From: JADGNF01 sp964582085
GTDB lineage: Archaea > Thermoproteota > Bathyarchaeia > Bathyarchaeales > Bathycorpusculaceae
Assembly: GCA_964582085.1 (NCBI GenBank)
Contig: CAZOPV010000025.1
Location: forward strand, 40,797 to 104,796
Length of the DNA: 64,000 nt
Direction of reading: 5' to 3'
Numbering within the stretch: the first letter of the stretch is position 1; each line of letters opens with the position of its first letter. The translations under genes and the position numbers were made by a program. The notes under the pieces were generated by a model. That model saw nothing but the letters and a program-made list of their open reading frames with translations, did not search any database and was not told the origin of the DNA. This document shows, one piece after another, positions 44,233 through 53,215 of the stretch.

Positions 44233-44835
44233 ATGTGGAAGTACCGAACGCCAGGAATTCCGGATGAAAACTTCAACCAAAGTAAGCATGTTCCAGGTCC
44301 AACAAAGGAAGAAATTCGAGTGCTCACTTTATCTAAGGCGCGTCTTCGCTGCGGTTCATTAGTTGTAGATGTTGGATGTGGCACAGGAGGATTGACGGTA
44401 GAAGCCGCTCTTCAAGTGGCTCCAAACGGCAAAGTTTTCGCTTTTGATGAAAACGTAGCCGCTATAGAACTGACCAAAAGTAACTTAGCAAAATTTGGCG
44501 TACAAAATAGTGTTCACCTAATTCATGGCAAAGCCCCTCAAGTTCTTGAGAGTTTGCCAGAGGTTGATGCCTTCCTTATTGGTGGGAGTCATTTGCTGAG
44601 TGAGGTTATCCAAGCCGCACACAAAAAATTATCTCTTCAAGGTCGGATAGTCGTGAATGCCATCCTTTTAGAAACCGTCACGGTTGCTCTTTACGAGTTA
44701 GAACGGCTAGCCTTCAAAGAAATTGATGTGACCCAAGTTTTTGTGGCAAAAGGTACCCCTACCCGTAGCGGAACGATGATGCTCGCGCGAAACCCCATAA
44801 CTATAATATCTGCTACGAAGGAGAATCAACAGTGA
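44233..44835 (+). CDS. cbiT: Cobalt-precorrin-6B (C15)-methyltransferase, decarboxylating
   Basis: This class I SAM methyltransferase begins with the family-specific MWKYRTPGIPDENF and has the SAM loop VVDVGCGTGGLTVEAAL, followed by DAFLIGGSHLLSEVI. It methylates C15 and decarboxylates the C12 acetate. The ATG at 44233 is preferred because CbiT proteins start here; a TTG at 44206 would add nine residues. It overlaps cbiL by four bases. Confidence 0.92.
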   Translation: MWKYRTPGIPDENFNQSKHVPGPTKEEIRVLTLSKARLRCGSLVVDVGCGTGGLTVEAALQVAPNGKVFAFDENVAAIELTKSNLAKFGVQNSVHLIHGKAPQVLESLPEVDAFLIGGSHLLSEVIQAAHKKLSLQGRIVVNAILLETVTVALYELERLAFKEIDVTQVFVAKGTPTRSGTMMLARNPITIISATKENQQ

Positions 44836-45593
44836 TTGGAAAATTCATAGGTGTTGGTGTTGGTCCAGGAGACCCTGATTTAATCACCGTGAAGGCCCTT
44901 AAAGCCTTGAAGACAGCAGATGTGATTTGTATACCTAAATCGCATCCGAATAAACCCAGTATGGCGCTTGGGCTAGTTGAGCAAATTGTAAAAGAGCGGC
45001 AGTCTTCGCCTGAAGTGCTTGAGCTCATTTTTCCTATGACAAAAAACGAGTTAGGGCTCCAAAAACTGTGGGCTGAAAACGCAAAGTCCGTCTTCGCGAA
45101 AGTAAAAGAAGGCAAAACCCTTGTTTTTGTAACCCTTGGTGATCCGATGCTCTACAGCACTTTTATGTATCTCTATCGTAGTATAAAAAAATCCTATCCC
45201 TATATACCAATGGAAATAATTCCAGGAGTAACCTCGGTTACAGCTGCAGCGGCAAGTGCACAATTACCTTTGGCTGAAAAAAACGAAGTTATTTCTATTG
45301 TTCCCTCAGATCTTAATTTGGAACTACTTGAGGAAACAGCGAAGCATTCTGACACTTTAGTTTTTATGAAATGTGCACATCGGGTAAAAGACTTCTTGCA
45401 TACCTTGAAGGCGGCGGGGTTCACAGAAAATTCAACGATTGCACTTGTGAAAAGATGCACGCTGCCTGAAGAAAAAGTGCTTATTGGAAACCTTTGCAGT
45501 TTGCAAAAGTGGGACATAACCGAAGATTATTTCTCTGTTGCTATCCTAAAACGAAGCGACTTTTCAACTAACAAAAAGGTGGGTACTCAATGA
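44832..45593 (+). CDS. cbiL: Cobalt-precorrin-2 (C20)-methyltransferase
   Basis: The tetrapyrrole methylase signature FIGVGVGPGDPDLITVKALK is present, with the CbiL-type VICIPKSHPNKPSMALG, VFVTLGDPMLYSTFMYL and MEIIPGVTSVTAAAASAQLPLAE. It methylates C20 right after cobalt insertion. 253 residues; GTG start inside the cbiT stop, and its own stop overlaps cbiF (ATGA). Confidence 0.93.
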   Translation: MIGKFIGVGVGPGDPDLITVKALKALKTADVICIPKSHPNKPSMALGLVEQIVKERQSSPEVLELIFPMTKNELGLQKLWAENAKSVFAKVKEGKTLVFVTLGDPMLYSTFMYLYRSIKKSYPYIPMEIIPGVTSVTAAAASAQLPLAEKNEVISIVPSDLNLELLEETAKHSDTLVFMKCAHRVKDFLHTLKAAGFTENSTIALVKRCTLPEEKVLIGNLCSLQKWDITEDYFSVAILKRSDFSTNKKVGTQ

Positions 45594-46363
45594 GTAAAGT
45601 TATTTTTATTGGTGCAGGTCCAGGTGATCCCGAGCTGATAACTCTCAAAGGCAAAAAATGGCTGGAAAAAGCAGATATTGTCATCTACGCAGGTTCACTT
45701 TTGAATCCTGAAATTCTCAACTATTGCAAACCTGAGGCTAAACTCTATGACAGCGCAAAAATGAGTTTGCCTGAAGTTTTAAAAGTGATGATCGAGGGTG
45801 CGAAAAGTGGTCAACTTGTTGCTCGCGTGCATGATGGTGACCCCAGTTTTTACGGTGCCATACAAGAGCAAATGGATGTGTTAGAGAAGGAGAAAATTGA
45901 GTACTTCCGAATTCCAGGCGTAAGCTGCCTGCAAGGTGGAGCCGCCAGCCTAAACCGTGAATTAACCTTGCCTAATGTTTCACAGACAATAATCATAACA
46001 CGTCCTGAAGGTAGAACTCCTGTACCTGAGATGGAAAGTATCAGCAAATTGGCAACTCATCAGGCAACGATGGTTATCTTTCTAGGTATGTCACATATTG
46101 AGCGGGTGGTTGAGGAGTTAAAGACAGGCGGTTACCCAGATGATACTCCTGTGTCAGTTGTGTATAAGGCTACTTGGCCTGAACAGAAAATTGTGGTCGG
46201 AACTTTGAGCGATATCGTAGAAAAAGTGAGGGCTGAAGGGATAACTGAGACAGCGTTAATTTATGTTGGTCGAGTGCTAAACCCGCGCAGATATGATTTC
46301 TCCAAGCTTTATGACCCTTCTTTCACAACGGGTTTTCGCAAGGGGTTTAGTCATGTATCCTAA
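45590..46363 (+). CDS. cbiF: Cobalt-precorrin-4 (C11)-methyltransferase
   Basis: The protein has VIFIGAGPGDPELITLKGKKW, VIYAGSLLNPEIL, VARVHDGDPSFYGAIQEQMD, RIPGVSCLQGGAASLNRELTLP and TRPEGRTPVPE, all typical of CbiF/CobM. It adds the C11 methyl. 257 residues. The end overlaps the chosen cbiG start by 11 bases. Confidence 0.94.
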   Translation: MSKVIFIGAGPGDPELITLKGKKWLEKADIVIYAGSLLNPEILNYCKPEAKLYDSAKMSLPEVLKVMIEGAKSGQLVARVHDGDPSFYGAIQEQMDVLEKEKIEYFRIPGVSCLQGGAASLNRELTLPNVSQTIIITRPEGRTPVPEMESISKLATHQATMVIFLGMSHIERVVEELKTGGYPDDTPVSVVYKATWPEQKIVVGTLSDIVEKVRAEGITETALIYVGRVLNPRRYDFSKLYDPSFTTGFRKGFSHVS

Positions 46364-47438
46364 TGGAATAGCGGTTATCGCCATCACAAAACGTGGAGTT
46401 GAAACTGCAATCAAAATAAAGCAGGTGCTCGCAAAGGTCGACTTGCCTTGCACTGCGTATGCTCCCAACAAATATTACCATGAAGAACTGGCGTCTATAG
46501 ACAAAAAACTTGATGTTTTCATAAAAGAAATTTACCCAAAAGTTGACGCCATAGTGTCAATTATGGCAACAGGCATAACCATTAGGGCGGTTGCTCCACT
46601 TCTTGAAAGTAAACTGGTTGATCCAGCCGTTATAGGTGTTGATGTTGCAGGGAGGTTCGTGATAAGTTTGTTGTCAGGACATTATGGAGGAGCAAATTTG
46701 TTAACTCAAATAATTGCAGAGGGTATAGGCGCTACTGCCGTGATAACAACTGCCTCTGAAACTCTGAACAGACAGAGTGTCGATGAAATTGCTCGGCTAC
46801 TGCATTTGACCATAGTTAATCCGGCAAGTCTTATAGCAGTTAACTCCGCTATTGTGAATGAAGAAAACGTGGCTCTTGTTGTCGTTGGCGGAGTGAACAT
46901 CCCCAGCAAAATGGTTTCAACATTAGAAGTTAAAAAAGCTGAGACAGTGGATCAGGCGGCAGAAATCATCGATAATTACGACGCCGCAGCTCTAATAACT
47001 AAAAAATCATTAAAAACAGCGAGATTTTCAAAGCCAGTTACAATTTTGAAGCCTAAACGAATAATCATGGGGGTAGGTACTCGAAAAAACGTTACTGAAG
47101 ACCAAGTGCTTTCGGCTGTTAATCGTGCCCTATACAAAGCAAACTTGCCCATAGAACGACTTGACGGCTTAGCAACAGTTGACATCAAAAAAGAAACAGC
47201 AAGTTTAGTCAGCGCGGCCGCCAAATTGAGGCTAAATCTCTCTTTCTTAACCACTGCAGAGCTAGGGGCTCTGAAACATGAAGACCTTAGCCCAGATTCG
47301 CAATTGGTCAAAAAGACTATTGGAGTTGGTGGAGTGTGCGAACAGGCAGCAATAATAAAAGCAGGAAAAAACCCACACTTAATACTGAAAAAACAAAAGT
47401 TGAATGGCGTGACAATAGCAATAGCCGAGGGCGAATAA
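46353..47438 (+). CDS. cbiG: Cobalt-precorrin-5A hydrolase
   Basis: CbiG opens the ring A lactone, releasing acetaldehyde. The N-terminal part has GIAVIAITKRGVETAIKIK and VDAIVSIMATGITIRAVAPL, then VDVAGRFVISLLSGHYGGAN. The C-terminal domain has IIMGVGTRKNVTEDQVLSAV and IGVGGVCEQAAI. The ATG at 46353 within the cbiF end fits the conserved start; the open frame begins at 46293. Confidence 0.93.
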   Translation: MYPNGIAVIAITKRGVETAIKIKQVLAKVDLPCTAYAPNKYYHEELASIDKKLDVFIKEIYPKVDAIVSIMATGITIRAVAPLLESKLVDPAVIGVDVAGRFVISLLSGHYGGANLLTQIIAEGIGATAVITTASETLNRQSVDEIARLLHLTIVNPASLIAVNSAIVNEENVALVVVGGVNIPSKMVSTLEVKKAETVDQAAEIIDNYDAAALITKKSLKTARFSKPVTILKPKRIIMGVGTRKNVTEDQVLSAVNRALYKANLPIERLDGLATVDIKKETASLVSAAAKLRLNLSFLTTAELGALKHEDLSPDSQLVKKTIGVGGVCEQAAIIKAGKNPHLILKKQKLNGVTIAIAEGE

Positions 47439-48166
47439 GCGTCGTCGGAATCGGTCCAGGCTCTGTTGAGCACATGACGCCAAAGGCGAAACGAGAAATC
47501 AAAAACGCAGACGTTGTAGTAGGCTATAAGACATACATTGACTTAGTGCAGAATCTAATTAAACCAAATGCTGAAGTTGTATCTGGCACAATGGGTCGTG
47601 AAGTGGACAGAGCTAGGACCGCCGTTGCTAAGGCATTAGAGAACAAAGCTGTTGTGGTAGTCAGCAGCGGTGATCCAGGAGTTTACGGCATGGCAGGCGT
47701 GGTTTTGGAGGTGGCTACAGCAGAAGGCACACGTATTCCAGTTGAGATTATCCCGGGCGTAACCGCTGCAACCGTAGCTGCGTCAAAATTAGGTGCACCT
47801 TTGGTGAGCGATTTTGCTGTAATTAGCCTTAGTGATTTGTTGACACCGTGGGAATTAATTGAAAAACGGCTGCGGGCTGCTGCTGAAGCCGATTTTTCAA
47901 TTGTTTTGTACAATCCGCAAAGTACGGGTCGCAAAGAGCCTTTAATTAAAGCTTACGAAATTTTGCTTAAATATCGTGACTTGGGTACTCCTGTGGGGGT
48001 AGTTAGGCAAGCGGGCAGAACAGGTGAAAAAACTACAATTACTACTTTGAGTAAACTGTTGGACTGTGAGGTTGACATGGTCACTACTATTATCGTTGGT
48101 AGCTCAAAAACTAAATTTGTAGATGGGCGTCTGGTGACCTCACGAGGATACAAACTTAGCGGTTAG
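47336..48166 (+). CDS. cbiH: Cobalt-precorrin-3 (C17)-methyltransferase
   Basis: The methylase core starts at SVVGIGPGSVEHMTPKAKRE and continues with VVVVSSGDPGVYGMAGVVLE, IIPGVTAATVAASKLGAPL and LSDLLTPWELIEKRL, a CbiH/CobJ signature. It methylates C17 and contracts the ring. The only canonical in-frame start, GTG at 47336, lies 103 bases inside cbiG and adds about 33 basic residues before the core. The 3' end overlaps convergent cbiO by four bases. Confidence 0.92.
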   Translation: MRTGSNNKSRKKPTLNTEKTKVEWRDNSNSRGRISVVGIGPGSVEHMTPKAKREIKNADVVVGYKTYIDLVQNLIKPNAEVVSGTMGREVDRARTAVAKALENKAVVVVSSGDPGVYGMAGVVLEVATAEGTRIPVEIIPGVTAATVAASKLGAPLVSDFAVISLSDLLTPWELIEKRLRAAAEADFSIVLYNPQSTGRKEPLIKAYEILLKYRDLGTPVGVVRQAGRTGEKTTITTLSKLLDCEVDMVTTIIVGSSKTKFVDGRLVTSRGYKLSG

Positions 48167-49011
48167 CTGTTTTTATTTTCCAGCAGTTTAAGAATTTCTT
48201 TTCGTGCTTCGCTAATTGTCAACGGCAGTTGTTTATCTATAGGTAGGTTGTCTTCTTTCTTTAATACTTCAAAAAGATGCGTAATTCTAGGCGACCGCAA
48301 ATTGACGCTGCGAATCAATTCAGCGTTGGAGAAAATTTCTTTGGGTATACCTTCGGCAATGATTTTTCCTTTATTTAATATGTAGAGACGTGTGGCGAAT
48401 AGAGGTACCATGTCCACATCATGTGTGGCCAAAATCAATGTAATGCCTGAATCTTTGTTTAGTTTGAGAAGTAAATGAAGTATTTCGCTGGTGGCTCTGG
48501 GATCAAGATTTGCTGTTGGCTCATCCATTATGATGACTTCAGGCTGCATAGCCAACACACCTGCCAGTGCTACTCGCTTCTTTTGTCCTAGACTGAGAAA
48601 GTGAGGTGGTTTTTCGGCAAATTCGCTCATATCCACAATTTTGAGCGCCTCATCTACTAGCATTTTGGTTTTATCTTGGGAGTAACCGAGGTTTAGTGGT
48701 CCAAAGGCAACGTCCTGTTTGACTGTTGGTGCAAACAGTTGATCATTTGGATCTTGAAAAATGAAGCCTACTTTTTTTCTCAAAGCAAGAAGTGCTTTGG
48801 TGTTATATTCTAATGGGGTGTCTTCATAGTATACGGTACCTGATGTTGGCTTCAAGATTCCATTTAAGTGTTTTAGCAGAGTTGTTTTTCCCGAGCCATT
48901 TATACCTAAAAGTGCAATTCTTTCACTTTTTGCTATGTTTAAAGATACCTCATCGAGTGCAAGTGTTCCATCCGAGTAGCGGTGGGACAGCTTTTCTAGT
49001 TTAAACAGCAT
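48163..49011 (-). CDS. cbiO: Cobalt ECF transporter ATPase
   Basis: This 282-residue ABC ATPase has Walker A GINGSGKTTLLK, Q-loop FIFQDPNDQLFAPTV, signature LSLGQKKRVALAG, Walker B VIIMDEPTANLD and the switch His in LATHDVD. The Q-loop sequence with PNDQLFAPTV is characteristic of CbiO/EcfA. It powers cobalt uptake with CbiM, CbiN and CbiQ, encoded just upstream. It is last in its operon. Confidence 0.95.
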   Translation of the reverse strand: MLFKLEKLSHRYSDGTLALDEVSLNIAKSERIALLGINGSGKTTLLKHLNGILKPTSGTVYYEDTPLEYNTKALLALRKKVGFIFQDPNDQLFAPTVKQDVAFGPLNLGYSQDKTKMLVDEALKIVDMSEFAEKPPHFLSLGQKKRVALAGVLAMQPEVIIMDEPTANLDPRATSEILHLLLKLNKDSGITLILATHDVDMVPLFATRLYILNKGKIIAEGIPKEIFSNAELIRSVNLRSPRITHLFEVLKKEDNLPIDKQLPLTISEARKEILKLLENKNS

Positions 49012-49809
49012 TCATATAACTCCGATGTTTATGGTTAATATGATTAAGACCAACAAAGCCGCATCAAAAATAGCGATGCATCCTACTGCTTTTTTGGTTG
49101 GTTTGGGCAAGTCTTCAAGGACGTGTATGTTTCCGTCATAACCTCTGGAGTTCATTGCAATGAAGGTGCGTTCCCCCTGCTCTAAAGTTCTAATGAAGAG
49201 ATTCCCCGCGAGCAATGCAATTGAGCGGATTCGATTAATGAATCCTGAATGTCCAAGTCGGAGTGTTTGAGCAGTGTTCATTTTTGCGGAAACTTCCAAG
49301 AAAACAAAAATGTAGCGGTAGATAAGCAAGGACAATTCAATTACTGTTCTAGGGACTTTCAATTTTCTGAGTGTAATGAATATGTCAGTTATAGACGTTG
49401 TTAAAACTAGAAAGAACAGGCAAGAAAGGGCACCTTCCACCCTTAAAAACGTCGTTATGCTTAAGTTTAAGCCGTTTTTGAAAATAATCCATATAAATCC
49501 TGGCAATCTGATTTCTGCTAGAGGTTCGCCGTAGCCAAAGAATAATGCTATAAATAAACAACTCAGCGTAAGCATGATCGTGGGCAGCGTGAACATGTCA
49601 ACGTAGAAGTGTAGTGGTATCTTGGCGGCATATAACGTCACAATCGTTGCTATTACAAAAATAACTGCTGGTACTATCGCTGTCGGAGAAGAGACGCTGA
49701 TCAGTAGGGCTGAAAATGCAAAAAAACCTTTAGTTATAGGGCTGCACTTTGCCAGCGCGTTAGTGTAGGCATACCTGTCAATTTGAGCATAAAGGTGGCT
49801 GTGCTCCAT
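49012..49809 (-). CDS. cbiQ: Cobalt ECF transporter transmembrane protein
   Basis: This 265-residue membrane protein is of the EcfT family with about five helices and the two coupling-helix motifs AQTLRLGHSGF and AMNSRGYDGNI that contact the ATPase. It starts with the typical polar segment HSHLYAQIDRYAYTNALAK. It directly abuts cbiO. Confidence 0.93.
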   Translation of the reverse strand: MEHSHLYAQIDRYAYTNALAKCSPITKGFFAFSALLISVSSPTAIVPAVIFVIATIVTLYAAKIPLHFYVDMFTLPTIMLTLSCLFIALFFGYGEPLAEIRLPGFIWIIFKNGLNLSITTFLRVEGALSCLFFLVLTTSITDIFITLRKLKVPRTVIELSLLIYRYIFVFLEVSAKMNTAQTLRLGHSGFINRIRSIALLAGNLFIRTLEQGERTFIAMNSRGYDGNIHVLEDLPKPTKKAVGCIAIFDAALLVLIILTINIGVI

Positions 49810-49855
49810 TTCGTTATGCGTCCATCGTTAGCAGTGGTTTAGTTCTACGTAGTCT

Positions 49856-50128
49856 TTATGTCTTTGCTCGTTTGCCTCGCTCATAGCCGATGAAGTACCC
49901 AATAATAAGTGCGCCGATGGCTGCTTGTAATGAGAACAGTAACGTTTCTATTTCGCCGCTTGGTGGTTCCCAAATAGGACTAAACCACGGCTCATAGCCT
50001 GTGTCACTTATCGCTGTTTCGGCGGCGCTGTCTGCTCCGCCATACTCTGCTGAAGGTGAAAGCAGTAGCGGGGTAGCAAAAAGGGCGACTAAAACCGCAA
50101 TTAAAACTATGTAGTAACGGGGCTTCAT
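49856..50128 (-). CDS. cbiN: Cobalt transport accessory protein CbiN
   Basis: This 90-residue protein has two membrane helices (YYIVLIAVLVALFATPLLL and FSLQAAIGALIIGYFIGYE) around an extracytoplasmic loop containing GGADSAAETAI and GYEPWFSPIWEPPSGE, as in known CbiN. It stabilises the metal-loading conformation of CbiM. The start overlaps the cbiM stop by four bases. Confidence 0.92.
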   Translation of the reverse strand: MKPRYYIVLIAVLVALFATPLLLSPSAEYGGADSAAETAISDTGYEPWFSPIWEPPSGEIETLLFSLQAAIGALIIGYFIGYERGKRAKT

Positions 50129-50820
50129 GGTGTTGTTGCCTCCTCCGTGTTTGTGCTGTGAGGTAGTTTGATGACTTTCATTGTGGCTAAAAGTTGTCCT
50201 TTGTATTTAGCTAAGAAGTCGAAGAGAATCACAGCGAGTATCCCCTCTCCGATGGCAAGGGGAATCTGTGTTATTGCAAAGATACTGCCGAACCTTAGAA
50301 AGGCGTCAAAGAAGCCCGTGCTTGTTGGAAAAACAAGGGCTAGCTGAATCGATGTAACAATGTAAGTCAATAGGTCTCCTAAAGCTGCAGCCAGAAATAC
50401 GCTCACTGAACTTGATATACGCATTTTTTTGCAGGTAACCCAGATGGCGTAAGCTGCGATTGGACCAACGATGCCCATTGAGAAGACGTTAGCGCCGAGG
50501 GTGGTTAAACCTCCATGTGCCAGCAGTAGCGCTTGAAAAATTAGGACTATCAAAGAGAGAACGGATGTTATTCCTGGACCAACGACGACGGCGGCTAATC
50601 CTGTTCCTGTTGGGTGCGAAGTGCTTCCTGTTACTGAAGGAAGTTTTAATGCTGAAAGAACAAAAACGAATGCTCCCATCAAAGCTAAAAGTGGCAATGC
50701 TTCGGGGATTTTCTTTGTAACTTTTGACATTCTGTATATTCCGTAGCTTATGAAGGGTATGGCTATGATGAACCAGATTTCCCACCATGGGTGAGGCAGA
50801 AAGCCCTCCATTATGTGCAT
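50125..50820 (-). CDS. cbiM: Cobalt ECF transporter substrate-binding component CbiM
   Basis: It begins MHIMEGFLPHPW, where His2 and the free N-terminus form the metal site of CbiM/NikM. It has six to seven helices with STSHPTGTGLAAVVVGPGITSVL, a family hallmark. 231 residues. It is the first gene of cbiMNQO. A TATA box lies on the minus strand at 50860-50868. Confidence 0.94.
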   Translation of the reverse strand: MHIMEGFLPHPWWEIWFIIAIPFISYGIYRMSKVTKKIPEALPLLALMGAFVFVLSALKLPSVTGSTSHPTGTGLAAVVVGPGITSVLSLIVLIFQALLLAHGGLTTLGANVFSMGIVGPIAAYAIWVTCKKMRISSSVSVFLAAALGDLLTYIVTSIQLALVFPTSTGFFDAFLRFGSIFAITQIPLAIGEGILAVILFDFLAKYKGQLLATMKVIKLPHSTNTEEATTP

Positions 50821-50859
50821 ATGTTAGTCTCCTGCTTAATGGATAAAGCGTCCTGAAGG

Positions 50860-50893
50860 TTTATAAATTTTCGTTTAACTTGAATTAAGTTAA
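50860..50893. promoter_or_regulatory. cbiM/regulator divergent promoter with perfect palindrome
   Basis: TTAACTT-GAATT-AAGTTAA (50875-50893) is a perfect 7-base inverted repeat with 5-base spacer. It lies seven bases upstream of the minus-strand TATA box of cbiM (TTTATAAA) and 12 bases before the TTG of the wHTH gene. It closely resembles the motif at 22991-23009. It is the best candidate for the binding site of the adjacent regulator. Confidence 0.55.
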
Positions 50894-50905
50894 GGTTGAA
50901 TTAGT

Positions 50906-51736
50906 TTGCGCAAACAACCGCCAAGTATCCTACACAGTAAGGGTGGGTTCACTAAGTTTCAAATTCTCCTTGAAGTTATGCGGAATCAACCTCATGTGAA
51001 GCAAAAAGACATAAGCGAATCTCTTGGGATAACCATACAAGCTATCTCAAAATACTTCAAGAGGTTAACCCGCGACGGCATGCTTGAAGCTGGCTCCGAG
51101 AGAGCAGATTACCGTTTAACCCCCAAAGCTACAGTCAAACTGCACGAGGATTTGAGGAAATTAGAATGGTTCGTCAGCGAAATTAGGCGTCAAATCAAAG
51201 TTGAACACGCCTGGCCTGCCATAGCTACAAAACCTGTAAAGTCAGGTGAACAAGTGGGTTTGTTTGTTAAAGAAGGTGTTCTCTACACGGTGGCTTCTGA
51301 CAGTCCACTTGCTGAAGCTAAAGGAATTGTTCTTGTTGACGCTGCCGCAGGTGAAGATGTGGGTTTGAAGGATCTTCAAGGTAAGATCCAAGTTAGACAC
51401 GGCAAGATTTTGATTGTGACGTTACCCAGTATAAGGCGTGGGGGTTCTAGAGAAGTTGACCTTGAAAAGATTCGCGCTTTTTATGATGAGTTTAAACCTG
51501 ACCGTATAGGTGTTATGGGAACTGTGGGTCGGGCAGTTTTAAATAAACTAGGCCTTAAGGCGAGCATCGAATTTGGTGTAGGTCATTCTGCGGCGATTGC
51601 GGCTTCTCGGGGCTTAGACGTGTTTGTGCTTGTTGTGGGTAGAATGGTGAACCGTATAATAGAAGAAATAGATGAAATTAACCTGAAAAGTTCCTCAGAA
51701 ATTACCTATGAAGTCAAAGACGGGCGACTTAGTTGA
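50906..51736 (+). CDS. Winged-helix transcriptional regulator with archaeal C-terminal domain
   Basis: Residues 15-85 are a MarR-like winged helix (KFQILLEVMRNQPHVKQKDI, ESLGITIQAISKYFKRLTRDG). Residues 105-276 form a conserved domain I cannot name (VLVDAAAGEDVGLKDL, RIGVMGTVGRAVLNKLGL, EFGVGHSAAIAASRGLDVFV), which may sense a ligand. TTG start. The position opposite cbiM suggests control of cobalt uptake (inference). Confidence 0.8.
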   Translation: MRKQPPSILHSKGGFTKFQILLEVMRNQPHVKQKDISESLGITIQAISKYFKRLTRDGMLEAGSERADYRLTPKATVKLHEDLRKLEWFVSEIRRQIKVEHAWPAIATKPVKSGEQVGLFVKEGVLYTVASDSPLAEAKGIVLVDAAAGEDVGLKDLQGKIQVRHGKILIVTLPSIRRGGSREVDLEKIRAFYDEFKPDRIGVMGTVGRAVLNKLGLKASIEFGVGHSAAIAASRGLDVFVLVVGRMVNRIIEEIDEINLKSSSEITYEVKDGRLS

Positions 51737-51747
51737 GATGTGTGGTG

Positions 51748-52647
51748 TTAAGTGTTGGTAGTCAGTTTTGTTACTTCCTGCACCGCCTTTATTGAAACCT
51801 CTAACATGTCATCGCTTGGTTCTTTTGTGGTGAGTAACTGAAAGCCTAAACCTGGCGCAATGAAAGCTTTGAGAATAGCTGAATTACGATATTTACTGCT
51901 TAGTCTCAAAAGCTCGTAGGATATGCTTGCGATGACTGGAATTAGTAGAAGGCGATAGGCGATTTTTCCTGCGAAATCTAAGTTCGGTGCAAGTGAAAAG
52001 AGAATTATGCTAACGATAAGTACAATGAAAAGAAAACTGGTTCCGCATCTAGGATGTAGTCGTGAATATTTCTTCACGTTTTCTACCGTTAAGTTTACGC
52101 CGGCTTCGTGAGCGTTTATGGCTTTGTGTTCTGCACCATGGTACTGTAGTACCCGCCGAAATTGCCCCCACATAGAAATAAGCGATAAGTAAGCAATAAA
52201 CAATGTTAAACGTATGCCCGCTTCGGCTATGTTGAAAGCTATCCCTGTTAGGTTTAACCATGTGGCAAGCAGAAACGGCACCAAGAAAAAGAATGCTGCA
52301 ATTCCTAGGGTTCCTAATGATAGTATGGCGAATTCTGTATAGCCAAGTTTTTGGCTTTCGCCTTTGTCGTCTTTTAGCTCCTCTACAGAGACATTAGCTG
52401 AGAACAGTAGCCCTTTGATGCCTAAGTAAAGCGACTCAAAAAGTGCTACAATACCTCTGAGAAAGGGCAAATCCAGAACCTTGTATTTGTCGGCGAGGGA
52501 ATTGAGACATTCGACTTGAGTAATAATGTCAGTGTTGGGCTTTCTGACGCAGAGAACCATGTAGTTTCTGGATCGCATCATAACCCCCTCGATTAGGGCT
52601 TGTCCACCAAAAGCTAAGGATGGCTCTTTCCTATCTTGATTACCCAT
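51748..52647 (-). CDS. DUF1385 (YqhQ-like) membrane protein
   Basis: The 299 residues carry the family signatures FGGQALIEGVMMRSRNYM, QYHGAEHKAINAHEAGVNLT and SRLHPRCGTSFLFIVLI, with four membrane helices. The conserved His/Glu/Cys residues suggest a metal site, but the function is unknown. It is convergent with the wHTH regulator and probably a single-gene unit. Confidence 0.88.
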   Translation of the reverse strand: MGNQDRKEPSLAFGGQALIEGVMMRSRNYMVLCVRKPNTDIITQVECLNSLADKYKVLDLPFLRGIVALFESLYLGIKGLLFSANVSVEELKDDKGESQKLGYTEFAILSLGTLGIAAFFFLVPFLLATWLNLTGIAFNIAEAGIRLTLFIAYLSLISMWGQFRRVLQYHGAEHKAINAHEAGVNLTVENVKKYSRLHPRCGTSFLFIVLIVSIILFSLAPNLDFAGKIAYRLLLIPVIASISYELLRLSSKYRNSAILKAFIAPGLGFQLLTTKEPSDDMLEVSIKAVQEVTKLTTNT

Positions 52648-52760
52648 TTTTTAACCCAGCATGTTTAATGTTCACGTTTGTTGAGGTTTTAACAAAAGCT
52701 AAATGTTGAATATTAAACCTCTCATAAAAAGTTTTAACTTTAATTTGTTTTGTGCGACTG

Positions 52761-52767
52761 AAAAAAA
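52761..52767 (-). terminator. Oligo-T terminator after tRNA-Lys
   Basis: On the minus strand, seven T follow the tRNA 3' end by about 22 bases, a typical archaeal oligo-T stop. Confidence 0.4.
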
Positions 52768-52789
52768 CCAAACACTTGATTATTATTGG

Positions 52790-52867
52790 TGGCGGGCTCG
52801 ACGGGAATTGAACCCGCGACCCCCGGATTAAAAGTCCGGTGCTCTAGCCTGACTGAGCTACGAGCCC
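52790..52867 (-). tRNA. tRNA-Lys (anticodon UUU)
   Basis: A full cloverleaf reads on the minus strand: acceptor GGGCTCG/CGAGCCC, D stem GCTC/GAGC, anticodon stem CCGGA/TCCGG around loop CTTTTAA (anticodon TTT), and T arm with TTCAATT. The discriminator is G, and CCA is encoded (52790-52792). No intron. Confidence 0.96.
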
Positions 52868-53124
52868 GCAACTAAATGCTGTTGCTCATAGTGCAAAAAG
52901 GGGTTTTTTAGCGTTTCGATAAGGTTTCAAGAAAAACTAGAAAAGGTGCTAGTTGGACTTTAAAGAAATTTGTTGGGGGACCTTTAATGCATAGGCTGCC
53001 CGTTGGCGGAGGGCAATCGTTTAAAAACGAGCTCTTGGTTTAATTTTGAAACTTGCACCCTAGATTAGGGTGACTGGTTGGTTGAATTTTTGTGTTTTGT
53101 ACTGTAAAAAAAATTTCAATGTTT

Positions 53125-53136
53125 GATTATATATAC
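53125..53136 (+). promoter_or_regulatory. TATA box of the coiled-coil gene
   Basis: GATTATATATAC lies about 85 bases before the ATG at 53216 and predicts transcription from about 53155. The gap from 52868 to here shows no gene. Confidence 0.4.
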
Positions 53137-53215
53137 AACTGTTGGGTGGTGCCTTTTTGAATGTATAGTTTCGATTTTCAGGTCTAAGTCTTTTGTTTCT
53201 AACAGGGAGCGATAT

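Noticed and set aside
50830..50855. GGACGCTTTATCCATTA upstream of cbiM as a fifth operator
   Set aside because: Only the TTTATCCA half agrees; the palindrome is lost.
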